In this document: positions 8,800 through 16,992 of the stretch, in pieces | How the letters are laid out: every line of letters starts with the position of its first letter | How positions within the stretch are numbered: the stretch's first letter is position 1 | Origin: Amycolatopsis granulosa | GTDB lineage: Bacteria; Actinomycetota; Actinomycetes; Mycobacteriales; Pseudonocardiaceae | NCBI RefSeq assembly: GCF_011758745.1 | Contig: NZ_JAANOV010000001.1 | Coordinates: 3,038,001-3,102,000, forward strand | Length of the DNA stretch: 64,000 bases | Direction: 5' to 3' | Made by a program: the position numbers and the translations under genes | The notes under the pieces: generated by a model | The model's input: the letters and a program-made list of their open reading frames with translations, nothing else | What the model was told of the DNA's origin: nothing | Databases searched by the model: none

Positions 8800-9042
8800 A
8801 TGGCTGATGAAAAACCCGCGCTCGTGCTGCACCTCGCCACCGGCGGCGAGCCGTTGGTGTTCGCGCTGGCGCCGGACGACGTCGACGAGCTGGACAAGGA
8901 ACTGCACCTGCTCCTCGAACACGGCACCGTGCAGTTGGTGAAGACCAGGGAAGGCTCCACGGTGAGCATCAACTTCCGGCACGTGGCCGTCGCCTACATC
9001 GACGACCTGCAGCGGAAGAACAAGGTCTTCGGGCTGCACTGA
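8800..9042 (+). CDS. Small conserved-looking hypothetical protein
   Basis: 80 residues, soluble, predicted mixed alpha/beta, with an acidic stretch (APDDVDELDKELHLLLEHG) and a C-terminal strand-like part ending in VAYIDDLQRKNKVFGLH. I recognise no family. The ATG at 8800 gives a compact protein and codon use matches its neighbours. It stands between glfT1 and the convergent glfT2, 69 bases after the former. Confidence 0.6.
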   Translation: MADEKPALVLHLATGGEPLVFALAPDDVDELDKELHLLLEHGTVQLVKTREGSTVSINFRHVAVAYIDDLQRKNKVFGLH

Positions 9043-9117
9043 GCCGGGTGCCGCCGGGCAGGCCGGTGAGCCGCGCTCCGGAGCGGAGCCGGCGGCCCAC
9101 CGGCCACCAGGTACGGG

Positions 9118-11058
9118 TCAGAGCCGGTACAGACGCTTCCAGTTCTCGCGGCTGGTGAGTTGCGGCAGGGCGCGCTGGTACTGCTCCTGCACGGCGCGGC
9201 CCTCCTTGCGGAGGCGGTTGAGCGTCTTCACCGCGCGCTTGCCCAGCTCGAGCATGCGGTCCCGGTCGTACTTGCGTACCCGCACGCCCTCCTGGGACGC
9301 ATCGGTCACCACGGCCGTGTCGAACAGCGCCACGTGCCACCAGTGCGCCTCGTCGGTGGGCACGGCGCCCAGCGCGAACCGGGAGTGGCCGCGCAGCCGG
9401 TCGAGGACGCGCTTGACCAGGATCAGCCGCTGCAGCGCGGGCCGCGGGGCGGCGTTGATGATCCCGATGTCGTTGGACGCGATCCCGGGCACCTCGGTCG
9501 CGTCGTGGCGCTTCGTCTCGGGGTACTGGGCCCGGATCGCGCGGATCTCCTGCATCGCGGCGACCCCGCCGTCCTCCAGGATCGACGGGCCCTCCAGGAA
9601 GTCCTCGACCGCCTTGATCAGCGTGTGCGTCAGCCCGTACTGCATGCCGAGCAGGTACCGCACGACCTGCGCCATCAGCGTCCGGCACAGCACGTTCAGG
9701 TTGAAGTCACTGTGCAGCGCGGCGGTGATGATCGAGTTGCGCAGGTTGAAGTAGCGGTGCCACTCGTCCCAGTCCTTCCAGTGGAAGTCGGCGTGCCACA
9801 CGCCGGCGCCGGGCAACGTCACCGTCGGGAAACCGTGCGCCCGCGCCCGGTAGCTGTACTCCGCGTCGTCCCACTGGAAGAAGAACGGCATCGGGTACCC
9901 GATCGCCTTGACCACCTCGTACGGGATCAGGCACGACCACCAGCCGTTGTAGCCCGCATCGAGCCGCCGGTCCTGCCGGTTCGGCTTACCGGTCTCCTCG
10001 TCCACCCCGAGCAGGTCGGCCGTCTGCAGGCTGTGCTCCACCGGGACGCCCGGCTCCAGCGTGTTCAGCCGCGCGTACTCGGCGCCGACGTGGATCTGGT
10101 GCGGGTGCAGCAGGTTGAGCATCTGGCCGCCGACGATGACCGGGTTCACGGCCAGGTTCGAAAACGCCGTCATGCGGACCACCAGGTCCGGCTCGAGCAG
10201 CACGTCGTCGTCCATGAACAACACGTTCGCGTGCTCGGTCTCGGTGTGCCCGGCCACCTCGTAGAGCCCGCGGGTGAAGCCGCCCGCACCGCCGAGGTTC
10301 GGCTGGGTGATGTAGTGCAGCTTGTCGCCGAGGTCGGCCGCGACCTGGGCGAAGCCCTCGCGCGAGTCCACCCGGTCGGTGCCCTGGTCGGCCACGTAGA
10401 TCGCGTCCAGGGTGTCCAGCGACTGGAGGTCACCGGCCAGCGCCTGCAGGTTCTTCAGGCAGTCATCGGCGCGGTTCATCGTGCAGATGGTCACCGCGGT
10501 GGGCCGGATCTTCTCCGGCGGCTCGACGGTCCAGCGCACCCGCTCGACGGTCAGCCGCTGCCCGGGCCGGGTCTCCAGGTCCAGCCACAGCGCGCCGCCG
10601 TCGTAGAACTTGTCGATCCGGACATCGAACGACACCGGCGTCTGCTCGGCGCCCTCGATCTCCCGGGCCTCGATCGTGCGCGGCTCGCCCTCCACGTCGG
10701 ACGCGCGGACGGCGAGCTGGCCGCCGCCGCTGACGACCGCCTCGAGACGGACCTGGCGGACCTTCGCCCAGCGCTGCCAGTAACTGGCCGGGAACCGGCC
10801 GAAGTAGGTGTTGCCGGACACCCGGGCCGACGGCTCCAGCGTCACGCCGTCGCGGTCGCGGTTGACCACGCCCTCGAGAACCTCGGAGTAGAGGTCCTTG
10901 GACACGATGGGCGACGGCCCGGTGTAGAGCCCGCGCTGCGCGGTGAGGCGGCCCTGGGGCGTGTGTTCGGCGAACGTGGTCTGGTCCTCTTTCACCTGGG
11001 CGCCGTTGGTCTTCGCCTTCGCGGGCGCAGGCTGTCCCGCGGCAGTCTTGCCGGCCAT
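9118..11058 (-). CDS. glfT2: Galactofuranosyltransferase GlfT2 (galactan polymerase)
   Basis: Bifunctional polymerase that builds the galactan with alternating beta-1,5 and beta-1,6 galactofuranose links at the membrane. The 646-residue length fits the family. Order: N-terminal beta-rich domain (about 40-180), GT-A domain starting TAVTICTMNRADD (about 188), NLGGAGGFTRG (about 254), metal site FMDDDV (281-286), WDDAEY (396-401) with the likely catalytic acid, WHADFHWKDW (421-430), then a helical C-terminus. The first ~25 residues are Ala/Lys-rich. It is the second gene of a leftward pair behind the GtrA protein (gap 67 bases). Orthologue of Rv3808c. Confidence 0.97.
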   Translation of the reverse strand: MAGKTAAGQPAPAKAKTNGAQVKEDQTTFAEHTPQGRLTAQRGLYTGPSPIVSKDLYSEVLEGVVNRDRDGVTLEPSARVSGNTYFGRFPASYWQRWAKVRQVRLEAVVSGGGQLAVRASDVEGEPRTIEAREIEGAEQTPVSFDVRIDKFYDGGALWLDLETRPGQRLTVERVRWTVEPPEKIRPTAVTICTMNRADDCLKNLQALAGDLQSLDTLDAIYVADQGTDRVDSREGFAQVAADLGDKLHYITQPNLGGAGGFTRGLYEVAGHTETEHANVLFMDDDVLLEPDLVVRMTAFSNLAVNPVIVGGQMLNLLHPHQIHVGAEYARLNTLEPGVPVEHSLQTADLLGVDEETGKPNRQDRRLDAGYNGWWSCLIPYEVVKAIGYPMPFFFQWDDAEYSYRARAHGFPTVTLPGAGVWHADFHWKDWDEWHRYFNLRNSIITAALHSDFNLNVLCRTLMAQVVRYLLGMQYGLTHTLIKAVEDFLEGPSILEDGGVAAMQEIRAIRAQYPETKRHDATEVPGIASNDIGIINAAPRPALQRLILVKRVLDRLRGHSRFALGAVPTDEAHWWHVALFDTAVVTDASQEGVRVRKYDRDRMLELGKRAVKTLNRLRKEGRAVQEQYQRALPQLTSRENWKRLYRL

Positions 11059-11125
11059 CAGTTCTCAGTCCTCCAGGGGAATCCGACTCGCGTGCGCCAA
11101 GTTACACGGGTCACCTGTGACCTCT

Positions 11126-11608
11126 TCACGAGCCGGACTCCGGCGAAACATCCGTCACACCGGGTTCACGGAAGACAACCCACTTGAGCATGACGAAGTT
11201 GATCGCCGTCGCGGTGCCCTGGGAGATCACCCAGGCGACGGTCGGTTTGAACGCGAACTCGCCGAGCACGTGCAGCATCAGGGCGTTCACCCCGACGGCG
11301 ACGAAGAACGTGACCCCGTACAGCAGGACGAAGCTGCCGATCTGGCCCTTGCCGTCCTTGCGGGCAGCGGAGAATGTGAACTTGCGGTTAAGGAAAAATG
11401 CGGTCGTGGTACCCAGGATGAAACTGATCGCGCGCGCCACCGTGTCCCACGGAGCGTGATCGAGGCCCATCGCCCGTAACCCGCTGTAGGTACCCAGATC
11501 GAGCAGCGCGCAAAACCCGCCGATCAGCGCGAATCGCACCAGCTGGCCGAGCAGGCCGGGGCTCGCCTTCTGCGTCATTGCCTGCCCCTGCGGTTCCGTA
11601 GACACCAC
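11126..11608 (-). CDS. GtrA-family membrane protein (Rv3789-like)
   Basis: About 160 residues with four transmembrane helices and the GtrA signatures GGFCALLDLGTY, NRKFTF and a terminal WVVF segment. The M. tuberculosis orthologue Rv3789 also lies next to dprE1 and has been linked to arabinan synthesis, either flipping decaprenyl-phospho-arabinose or anchoring AftA. Starts at GTG 11608, GTG 11605 or ATG 11578 are possible; the last would remove only the polar lead. It is divergent from dprE1, with 94 bases between, and heads a likely operon with glfT2. Confidence 0.9.
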   Translation of the reverse strand: MVSTEPQGQAMTQKASPGLLGQLVRFALIGGFCALLDLGTYSGLRAMGLDHAPWDTVARAISFILGTTTAFFLNRKFTFSAARKDGKGQIGSFVLLYGVTFFVAVGVNALMLHVLGEFAFKPTVAWVISQGTATAINFVMLKWVVFREPGVTDVSPESGS

Positions 11609-11689
11609 TGCACTACCTCGCCAGCATGCGATTTCCAGGACCGGAAAAGTGTAGAAGCGCCTCGGTCAAAGCCGCCCCCCGGGGATGGT

Positions 11690-11695
11690 TACCCT
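11690..11695 (+). promoter_or_regulatory. -10 element (TACCCT) for leaderless dprE1
   Basis: TACCCT ends seven bases before the GTG at 11703. This supports that GTG over the ATG at 11685, which would place the promoter inside the coding region. Confidence 0.55.
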
Positions 11696-11702
11696 GGTCC
11701 GG

Positions 11703-13076
11703 GTGAACACGACACCGCATACCGAGCGGCGGACACTCACCGGGTGGGGTCGCACCGCCCCGACCGTCGCAGACGTGCTGACCACGCCGGACGTGGAGAC
11801 GATCGCCCGCGCGGTGGCGCAGGCCGGCGAGCGTGGCGTCATCGCCCGCGGGCTCGGCCGGTCCTACGGGGACCCGGCGCAGAACGCCGGTGGACTCGTC
11901 ATCGACATGACCGCCCTGAACACCATCCACTCGATCGACCCGGACAGCGGCGAGGTCGACCTGGACGGCGGGGTGAGCCTCGACCAGCTGATGAAGGCCG
12001 CGCTGCCGTACGGGCTGTGGGTGCCGGTGCTGCCCGGAACGCGCCAGGTGACCATTGGTGGCGCGATCGCCAACGACATCCACGGCAAGAACCACCACAG
12101 CGCGGGCAGCTTCGGCAACCACGTGCTGTCGATGGACCTGGTGACCGCGGACGGCAAGATCCGCACGCTCACCCCGGACGGCCCGGAGTCGGAGCTGTTC
12201 TGGGCGACGGTCGCCGGCATCGGCCTGACCGGCATCATCGTGCGCGCGAAGATCCGCATGAAGAAGACCGAGAGCGCCTACTTCATCGTGGACGCCGACC
12301 GCACCGCGAGCCTGGACGAGACCCTGGAGCTGTTCAGCAACGGGTCCGACCTGAACTACGACTACTCGATGTCGGTGCCCGACCTCATCAACTCCGACAG
12401 CCGTCTCGGTCGCGCCACGTTCTCCCGCGGCTCACTGGCCAAACTGGACCAGCTGCCGCCGAAGCTGCAGGCCGACCCGCTCAAGTTCGACGCGCCGCAG
12501 CTGATGACCCTGCCCGACGTCTTCCCGAACGGCCTGGGCAACAAGCTGACCTTCGGCATGCTCAACAACGTCTGGCAGCGCACGGTGCCGAAGAAGGGCG
12601 CGCGCGGCAAGATCCAGAACCTGACGCAGTTCTACCACCCGCTGGACATGCTGGGCGAGTGGAACCGCGCGTACGGCTCCAAGGGCTTCCTGCAGTACCA
12701 GTTCTCCGTGCCGTTCGGCCGGGAGGACGCGCTCAAGGACCTGTGCCGCAAGATCGCGAAGTCGGGCCACTACTCGTTCCTGAACGTGTTCAAGCGGATG
12801 GGCGAGGGCAACCGCGCTCCGCTGTCCTGGCCGTCGCCGGGCTGGATGCTGTCCGTGGACTTCCCCATCAAGGGCGGCCTCGGCCGGTTCTGCACCGAAC
12901 TCGACGAGGACGTCCTGGCGGCCGGTGGGCGGCTCTACACCGCGAAGGACTCGCGCACCACGCCGGAGACGTTCGCGAAGATGTACCCGCGGCTGGAGGA
13001 GTGGCGCAAGATCCGCCAGTCGGTCGACCCCGAGGGCGTGTTCGCGTCCGACATGAGCCGGAGGCTTGAACTGTGA
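11703..13076 (+). CDS. dprE1: Decaprenylphosphoryl-ribose 2'-oxidase DprE1
   Basis: FAD flavoprotein that oxidises the 2'-hydroxyl of decaprenyl-phospho-ribose, the first half of the epimerisation giving the arabinose donor. It is 457 residues. FAD-domain motifs include [28 protein letters not shown], and [15 protein letters not shown], which carries the FAD-linked histidine region. The catalytic lysine motif is YTAKDSRTT near the C-terminus. The drug-reactive cysteine of M. tuberculosis (Cys387, in GWNICVDFPI) aligns with Ser384 here ([10 protein letters not shown]; codon 12852-12854). dprE2 overlaps by four bases (GTGA), as befits two subunits of one epimerase. Orthologue of Rv3790. Confidence 0.97.
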   Translation: MNTTPHTERRTLTGWGRTAPTVADVLTTPDVETIARAVAQAGERGVIARGLGRSYGDPAQNAGGLVIDMTALNTIHSIDPDSGEVDLDGGVSLDQLMKAALPYGLWVPVLPGTRQVTIGGAIANDIHGKNHHSAGSFGNHVLSMDLVTADGKIRTLTPDGPESELFWATVAGIGLTGIIVRAKIRMKKTESAYFIVDADRTASLDETLELFSNGSDLNYDYSMSVPDLINSDSRLGRATFSRGSLAKLDQLPPKLQADPLKFDAPQLMTLPDVFPNGLGNKLTFGMLNNVWQRTVPKKGARGKIQNLTQFYHPLDMLGEWNRAYGSKGFLQYQFSVPFGREDALKDLCRKIAKSGHYSFLNVFKRMGEGNRAPLSWPSPGWMLSVDFPIKGGLGRFCTELDEDVLAAGGRLYTAKDSRTTPETFAKMYPRLEEWRKIRQSVDPEGVFASDMSRRLEL

Positions 13077-13831
13077 TCGACGCTGTTGGCAACCCCCAGT
13101 CCCTGCTGCTGCTCGGCGGCACGTCGGACATCGCGCTGGCGATCGCGCGGAAGTACCTGGCCGACGCCCCGCAGCTGCGCGTCGTCCTGGCGGCGCGGGC
13201 GTCCGAACGGCGCAAGTCGGCCGCCGAGTCCCTGCGCGCGGCCGGCGCCGAGGTGTCCGAAGTGGACTTCGACGCGACGGACACCGCCGCCCACCCGGCG
13301 GTGCTCGACCAGGCGTTCGCGCACGGGGACATCGACGTGGCCGTGGTCGCGTTCGGCCTGCTCGGCGACCCGGAAGAGGCGTGGCAGAACCACGCGGCCG
13401 CGGTCGAGCTGGCGACGGTGAACTACACGGCCGCGGTGTCGGTCGGTGTGGCGCTCGCGGACAAGCTCAGGAAGCAGGGCCACGGCTCGGTGATCGCGCT
13501 GTCCTCCGTGGCCGGTGAGCGCGTGCGGCGGTCGAACTTCGTGTACGGCTCGACGAAGGCCGGGTTCGACGGCTTCTACCTTGGCCTGGGCGAGGCGCTG
13601 GCGCCGTCCGGCGTCACCGTGACGGTGGTGCGGCCGGGCCAGGTCAAGACCAAGATGACCGAGGGCCTGGGCAAGGCGCCGCTCGAGCAGACGGCCGAGC
13701 AGGTGGCCGAGATCGCGGTCGACGCGGCACGCAAGGGCAAGGACCTGGTGTGGGCGCCGGCCCAGTTCCGCGCGGTGATGTCGATCCTGCGGCACGTGCC
13801 GCGGCCGATCTTCCGCAAGCTGCCGCTCTGA
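13073..13831 (+). CDS. dprE2: Decaprenylphosphoryl-2-keto-ribose reductase DprE2
   Basis: Short-chain dehydrogenase of 252 residues that reduces the DprE1 keto product with NADH to decaprenyl-phospho-arabinose, the only known arabinofuranose donor. It has the cofactor motif [13 protein letters not shown] near the N-terminus, the catalytic Ser in IALSSVAG (~144-145), and Tyr158/Lys162 in VYGSTK. The GTG start overlaps the dprE1 stop. The gene is followed by two strong palindromes and faces a convergent GT-C gene. Orthologue of Rv3791. Confidence 0.96.
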   Translation: MIDAVGNPQSLLLLGGTSDIALAIARKYLADAPQLRVVLAARASERRKSAAESLRAAGAEVSEVDFDATDTAAHPAVLDQAFAHGDIDVAVVAFGLLGDPEEAWQNHAAAVELATVNYTAAVSVGVALADKLRKQGHGSVIALSSVAGERVRRSNFVYGSTKAGFDGFYLGLGEALAPSGVTVTVVRPGQVKTKMTEGLGKAPLEQTAEQVAEIAVDAARKGKDLVWAPAQFRAVMSILRHVPRPIFRKLPL

Positions 13832-13848
13832 CGCGGTTCAGCATCTGA

Positions 13849-13883
13849 CGACAGCCCCGGGCACGCCGTGCCCGGGGCTGTCG
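13849..13883. terminator. Perfect 17-base-arm palindrome after dprE2
   Basis: The left arm CGACAGCCCCGGGCACG (13849-13865) and its exact reverse complement (13867-13883) flank one base. There is no T-tract, as is common for actinobacterial terminators. It lies 18 bases after dprE2 and before the convergent gene's end, so it can stop both transcripts. Confidence 0.7.
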
Positions 13884-13892
13884 CACGCGTGC

Positions 13893-13922
13893 TTCGTGCC
13901 CGGGGAGCTCCCCGGGCACGAA
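13893..13922. terminator. Second perfect palindrome, 15-base arms, same core sequence
   Basis: The left arm TTCGTGCCCGGGGAG (13893-13907) is followed directly by its exact reverse complement (13908-13922). Its GTGCCCGGGG core also occurs in the palindrome at 13849-13883, so arms of the two elements could pair with each other. Confidence 0.6.
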
Positions 13923-13988
13923 CCGTCGCCACCGCCCGTCCCGCGACAGCCAACCCACCACCCCGGCGGGCCGTCGGGAAGGGGAGCC

Positions 13989-16121
13989 CTACTGGCTCAG
14001 CCAGTAACCATAGGAGGTGTAGTCCGGGTACGGGTTCAGCAGCGGGCGCGGCTGCTGGATCTCGATCCGCACCGATGGGCTCGTGACCAGCTCCGCCGGA
14101 ACGGTGAAGCTGTACGTCGACCACGTCGTCTTCTGCTCGGGGCGCGTCCACATGCCCGCGTCGACCCCGTTGACCACCACACGCACCTCGGGCACCGTGC
14201 CGTGCATCGCCGTGCGGGAGGTGATCGTCAGCGGGCGGCCGGGCACCAGGTCGTGCGCCGTGAACGTCTCACCGCCCACGATCGGGCGGGCGCTGTCGAT
14301 GACGTCGCCGACGCGGGCCAGCGTCGTCCACGGCTGGGTGCCCACCTGCGCGAGCACCGGCGCGTACCCGTGCTCGCCCTCGCTGCGCAGGTCGCCCACG
14401 TTCACGTAGTCCCGCAGCTCGCCCGGTACCTCCTGCCGGTCACCACTGCCCGCCAGCGACCAGTCGGCCCGGTACACGCCCAGCTGCCGGAACGGGACGA
14501 TCAGCCGCCCACCGAGGTCCGGCTGCGCCTGCACGTCGAAGCTCATCTCCCCCGGCATCTTCAGCACGCCGACGTCCTTCAGCGGCTGCATCGACGGACC
14601 CGGCCACGGGTCGTACACCGCGAAGTACGCCGGCCGCTGCGCCGGTGGCAGGTGCTTCAACGCCTCGTACAGCGAGCCCGTGCCGTTGTTCGCCGGGGCG
14701 GCGAACCCGTTGGTGCCCAGGCCGATCAGGTCCAGCACCGGATGGCCGCCGAAGTAGGCGACCGCGCCGACGTCCTTGACCGCCACGATCGCGCCGGGCG
14801 GCAGGTTGCCACGCACCCACTGCCCCACGGACACGTCGGTGTCGCGGATCGCCGCCGTCGCGCGTCCGAACCGCACCGACCAGCTCGGCAACGTCACCAG
14901 CGACAGCACCAGCAACACCACGAGCGCGGCGTGCAGCCCGATGCGCCGGACGCGCTCCTGGGTGGCGAGCCGGGTCAGCCCGTGCACACCGATCACCGCG
15001 AACAGGATGAGCAGCGGCATGAACGGCTGCACGTACCGCAGCTCGTGCGCCAGCGCGCTGTTCAAAGTGGACACCGACAGCAGGACCAGCAGCAGGCCGC
15101 CCGTCACCGCGTACAGCATCGGCCGCCAGGTCGGCCGCGTCAGGAACACATAGGCCATCCCGGCCGCGGACACCAGCAACGCACCGGGGAAGGCGAAGTC
15201 CTGCCCATCGAAGCCGAGGAAGATGCCGAGGAACGCGCGCATGTTCGCCACCGTGCGGTCGGCGAACTCGCTGGCCCAGAACACCGGCCGGTCATGCAGG
15301 AACGACTTCGACTGGATGCCGTTCGCGGACGCGGTGCCGGTCGCGATCTTGTAGAACAGCAGCTGCGCGGCGCCGACCGCGAGCGGCAGCAGAACCCACA
15401 AGCCGCGCCGCACGGCCCGGCCGGGCGCGACGGCCTTCCGGTACCTGAAGATCGTCCACAGTGCCGCCAGCCCGAGCGCGGCCGCGAGGATCAGGCCCTC
15501 GGTGCGCACGAGCGCGAGCAGCGCGCCCAGCACGGGCGTCCACCGGAACCGCACCCACGGCTGCTCTGTCACGAACGCCAGCAGCGTCGCGACCACCAGC
15601 AGCATCACCAGGCCGACCTCCATGCCGCTGGCCGAGCCCCAGGCCAGCGGGCCGCTCAGCGCGACCAGGACCCCGGACCACACGCCGACCGCGCGGGACA
15701 CCAGCCGCGTGCCCAGCACGGTGACCAGCCCGGCCGCCAGCGCGAAGCACAAGACCCCGAAGCCGACCGCGAACGCCAGCAAGAGCGTGCCGTGGAGCCC
15801 GGCCGCGTAGGCGGCACCGAGCACCAGCACGTACAGCACGCTGCTCGCCCCGGCGCTGATGTCGTCGCCGGTGTTGAACTGGAAGAAGTGCCCCATCCCG
15901 ATCTGCTGGCCGTACTGCAGGTGGATGTAGGCGTCGTCCAGCGGCGCGATCAGCTTGCCCTGGTTCCACACCATGCCGCTGACGACGAACAAGGCACCGA
16001 CCAGCGCGGCGAGCGCAACGGTCAGCCAGAAGGCGGGGTCGGCGCCCAGCACGCGCCGAGTGCGGCGCGAAGTGCGGTCGACCTCGTCCGGAAGTTCGAG
16101 AACCTGTGTCACGTCACGCAC
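13989..16121 (-). CDS. AftB-like GT-C membrane glycosyltransferase with soluble C-terminal domain
   Basis: 710 residues. After a short cytoplasmic start and one helix comes an external loop with LDDAYIHLQYGQQIGMGH, matching the acidic motif of AftB/Emb-type GT-C enzymes. GSASGMEVGLVM and LVRTEGLIL follow at places corresponding to AftB segments. About ten helices follow, then from ~residue 470 a soluble region. The last ~150 residues look beta-rich and may bind carbohydrate, as in other arabinosyltransferases. It is the last gene of the glf-to-aftA operon, so a role in arabinan or galactan decoration is likely. The exact linkage is unknown; AftB itself is possible. Confidence 0.78.
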   Translation of the reverse strand: MRDVTQVLELPDEVDRTSRRTRRVLGADPAFWLTVALAALVGALFVVSGMVWNQGKLIAPLDDAYIHLQYGQQIGMGHFFQFNTGDDISAGASSVLYVLVLGAAYAAGLHGTLLLAFAVGFGVLCFALAAGLVTVLGTRLVSRAVGVWSGVLVALSGPLAWGSASGMEVGLVMLLVVATLLAFVTEQPWVRFRWTPVLGALLALVRTEGLILAAALGLAALWTIFRYRKAVAPGRAVRRGLWVLLPLAVGAAQLLFYKIATGTASANGIQSKSFLHDRPVFWASEFADRTVANMRAFLGIFLGFDGQDFAFPGALLVSAAGMAYVFLTRPTWRPMLYAVTGGLLLVLLSVSTLNSALAHELRYVQPFMPLLILFAVIGVHGLTRLATQERVRRIGLHAALVVLLVLSLVTLPSWSVRFGRATAAIRDTDVSVGQWVRGNLPPGAIVAVKDVGAVAYFGGHPVLDLIGLGTNGFAAPANNGTGSLYEALKHLPPAQRPAYFAVYDPWPGPSMQPLKDVGVLKMPGEMSFDVQAQPDLGGRLIVPFRQLGVYRADWSLAGSGDRQEVPGELRDYVNVGDLRSEGEHGYAPVLAQVGTQPWTTLARVGDVIDSARPIVGGETFTAHDLVPGRPLTITSRTAMHGTVPEVRVVVNGVDAGMWTRPEQKTTWSTYSFTVPAELVTSPSVRIEIQQPRPLLNPYPDYTSYGYWLSQ

Positions 16122-16148
16122 ACGCCTGGGCCCGGTTCTGTGGTTGCC

Positions 16149-16925
16149 TCATCCCGCCAGGCTATCGCGCGACTCCCGCCACTGGTCGAACAGCAGGTCC
16201 TTGTGCAGCTCGTGATAGCGCGCCAGGTCGAAGATGTGGACCGTCCTCGCCCAGCGGAGGTTCTCGTCCGGACGGAACCCGTCCGCCTCCGCGCGCTCGA
16301 AATCGGTGCCCAGGTAGTAAACCCCGACCGAACCGTCCATGCTGATCCCGGCGACCTCGCAGGAATACCCGAGATACTCGGCGCGCGTGGTCACCGCGGC
16401 GACCCGGCCGCCCTCGGTCTCCAGCACCCCCGAGCGCGGCCGGCCGGCGACCACCGCCGCCTGGCCGTTGGGCCAGCCACCGTGCATCGGCACCCCGTCG
16501 ACCGGCCGCACGAACCGCGCCGCCCGCCAGCGCGTGAAGAGCAGGTCGTTCTGCCGCTCGGCGTAGTCACGCAGATCCCGCATGTCGACGGTCTTGTAGT
16601 ACTCGTACGAGTTCTCCTGCACGAACCCGTTGATCGTGGCCCATTCCTGGTCCCATTCGGCGTCGAGCACGCGGGCGGTGCCGTTGTCGAACGCGGCGTC
16701 CACCATCACGCGGTGGTCCCGGTAGGCGGCGTAGACCTGCACCGAGAAAACGCGTTCACACATCTCCACCGGAACCGCGCCGGCGAGCTCCTGGCGCGGG
16801 AACGGGACCGGCCCCGGCGTGGCGGGCGGGAAGTGCACGTAGTTGTCGCCCACCGAGTACGAGACCGGATGGGACACGCCGTCGACCACGGCGAAAGTGC
16901 CGGTGCGGTACAGGGGGTAAGTCAC
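16149..16925 (-). CDS. Unknown protein of the arabinogalactan operon
   Basis: 258 residues, soluble, no signal peptide or membrane segment. It is rich in aromatic and charged residues (NSYEYYKTVDMRDLRDYAERQ, YLGYSCEVAGISMDGSVGVYYLG) and looks beta-rich. I recognise no family. The GTG at 16925 has a good ribosome binding site (GAGGGGG eight bases upstream). It sits 67 bases after aftA and 27 bases before the GT-C gene, so it is almost certainly co-transcribed with the galactan/arabinan genes and may assist them. Confidence 0.7.
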   Translation of the reverse strand: MTYPLYRTGTFAVVDGVSHPVSYSVGDNYVHFPPATPGPVPFPRQELAGAVPVEMCERVFSVQVYAAYRDHRVMVDAAFDNGTARVLDAEWDQEWATINGFVQENSYEYYKTVDMRDLRDYAERQNDLLFTRWRAARFVRPVDGVPMHGGWPNGQAAVVAGRPRSGVLETEGGRVAAVTTRAEYLGYSCEVAGISMDGSVGVYYLGTDFERAEADGFRPDENLRWARTVHIFDLARYHELHKDLLFDQWRESRDSLAG

Positions 16926-16992
16926 GCCGGTGCCCCCTCGAAGTGTCCGACCAACGGGTGTGTGCGGAGCAGTTTACGAGAAGCTCACACAA

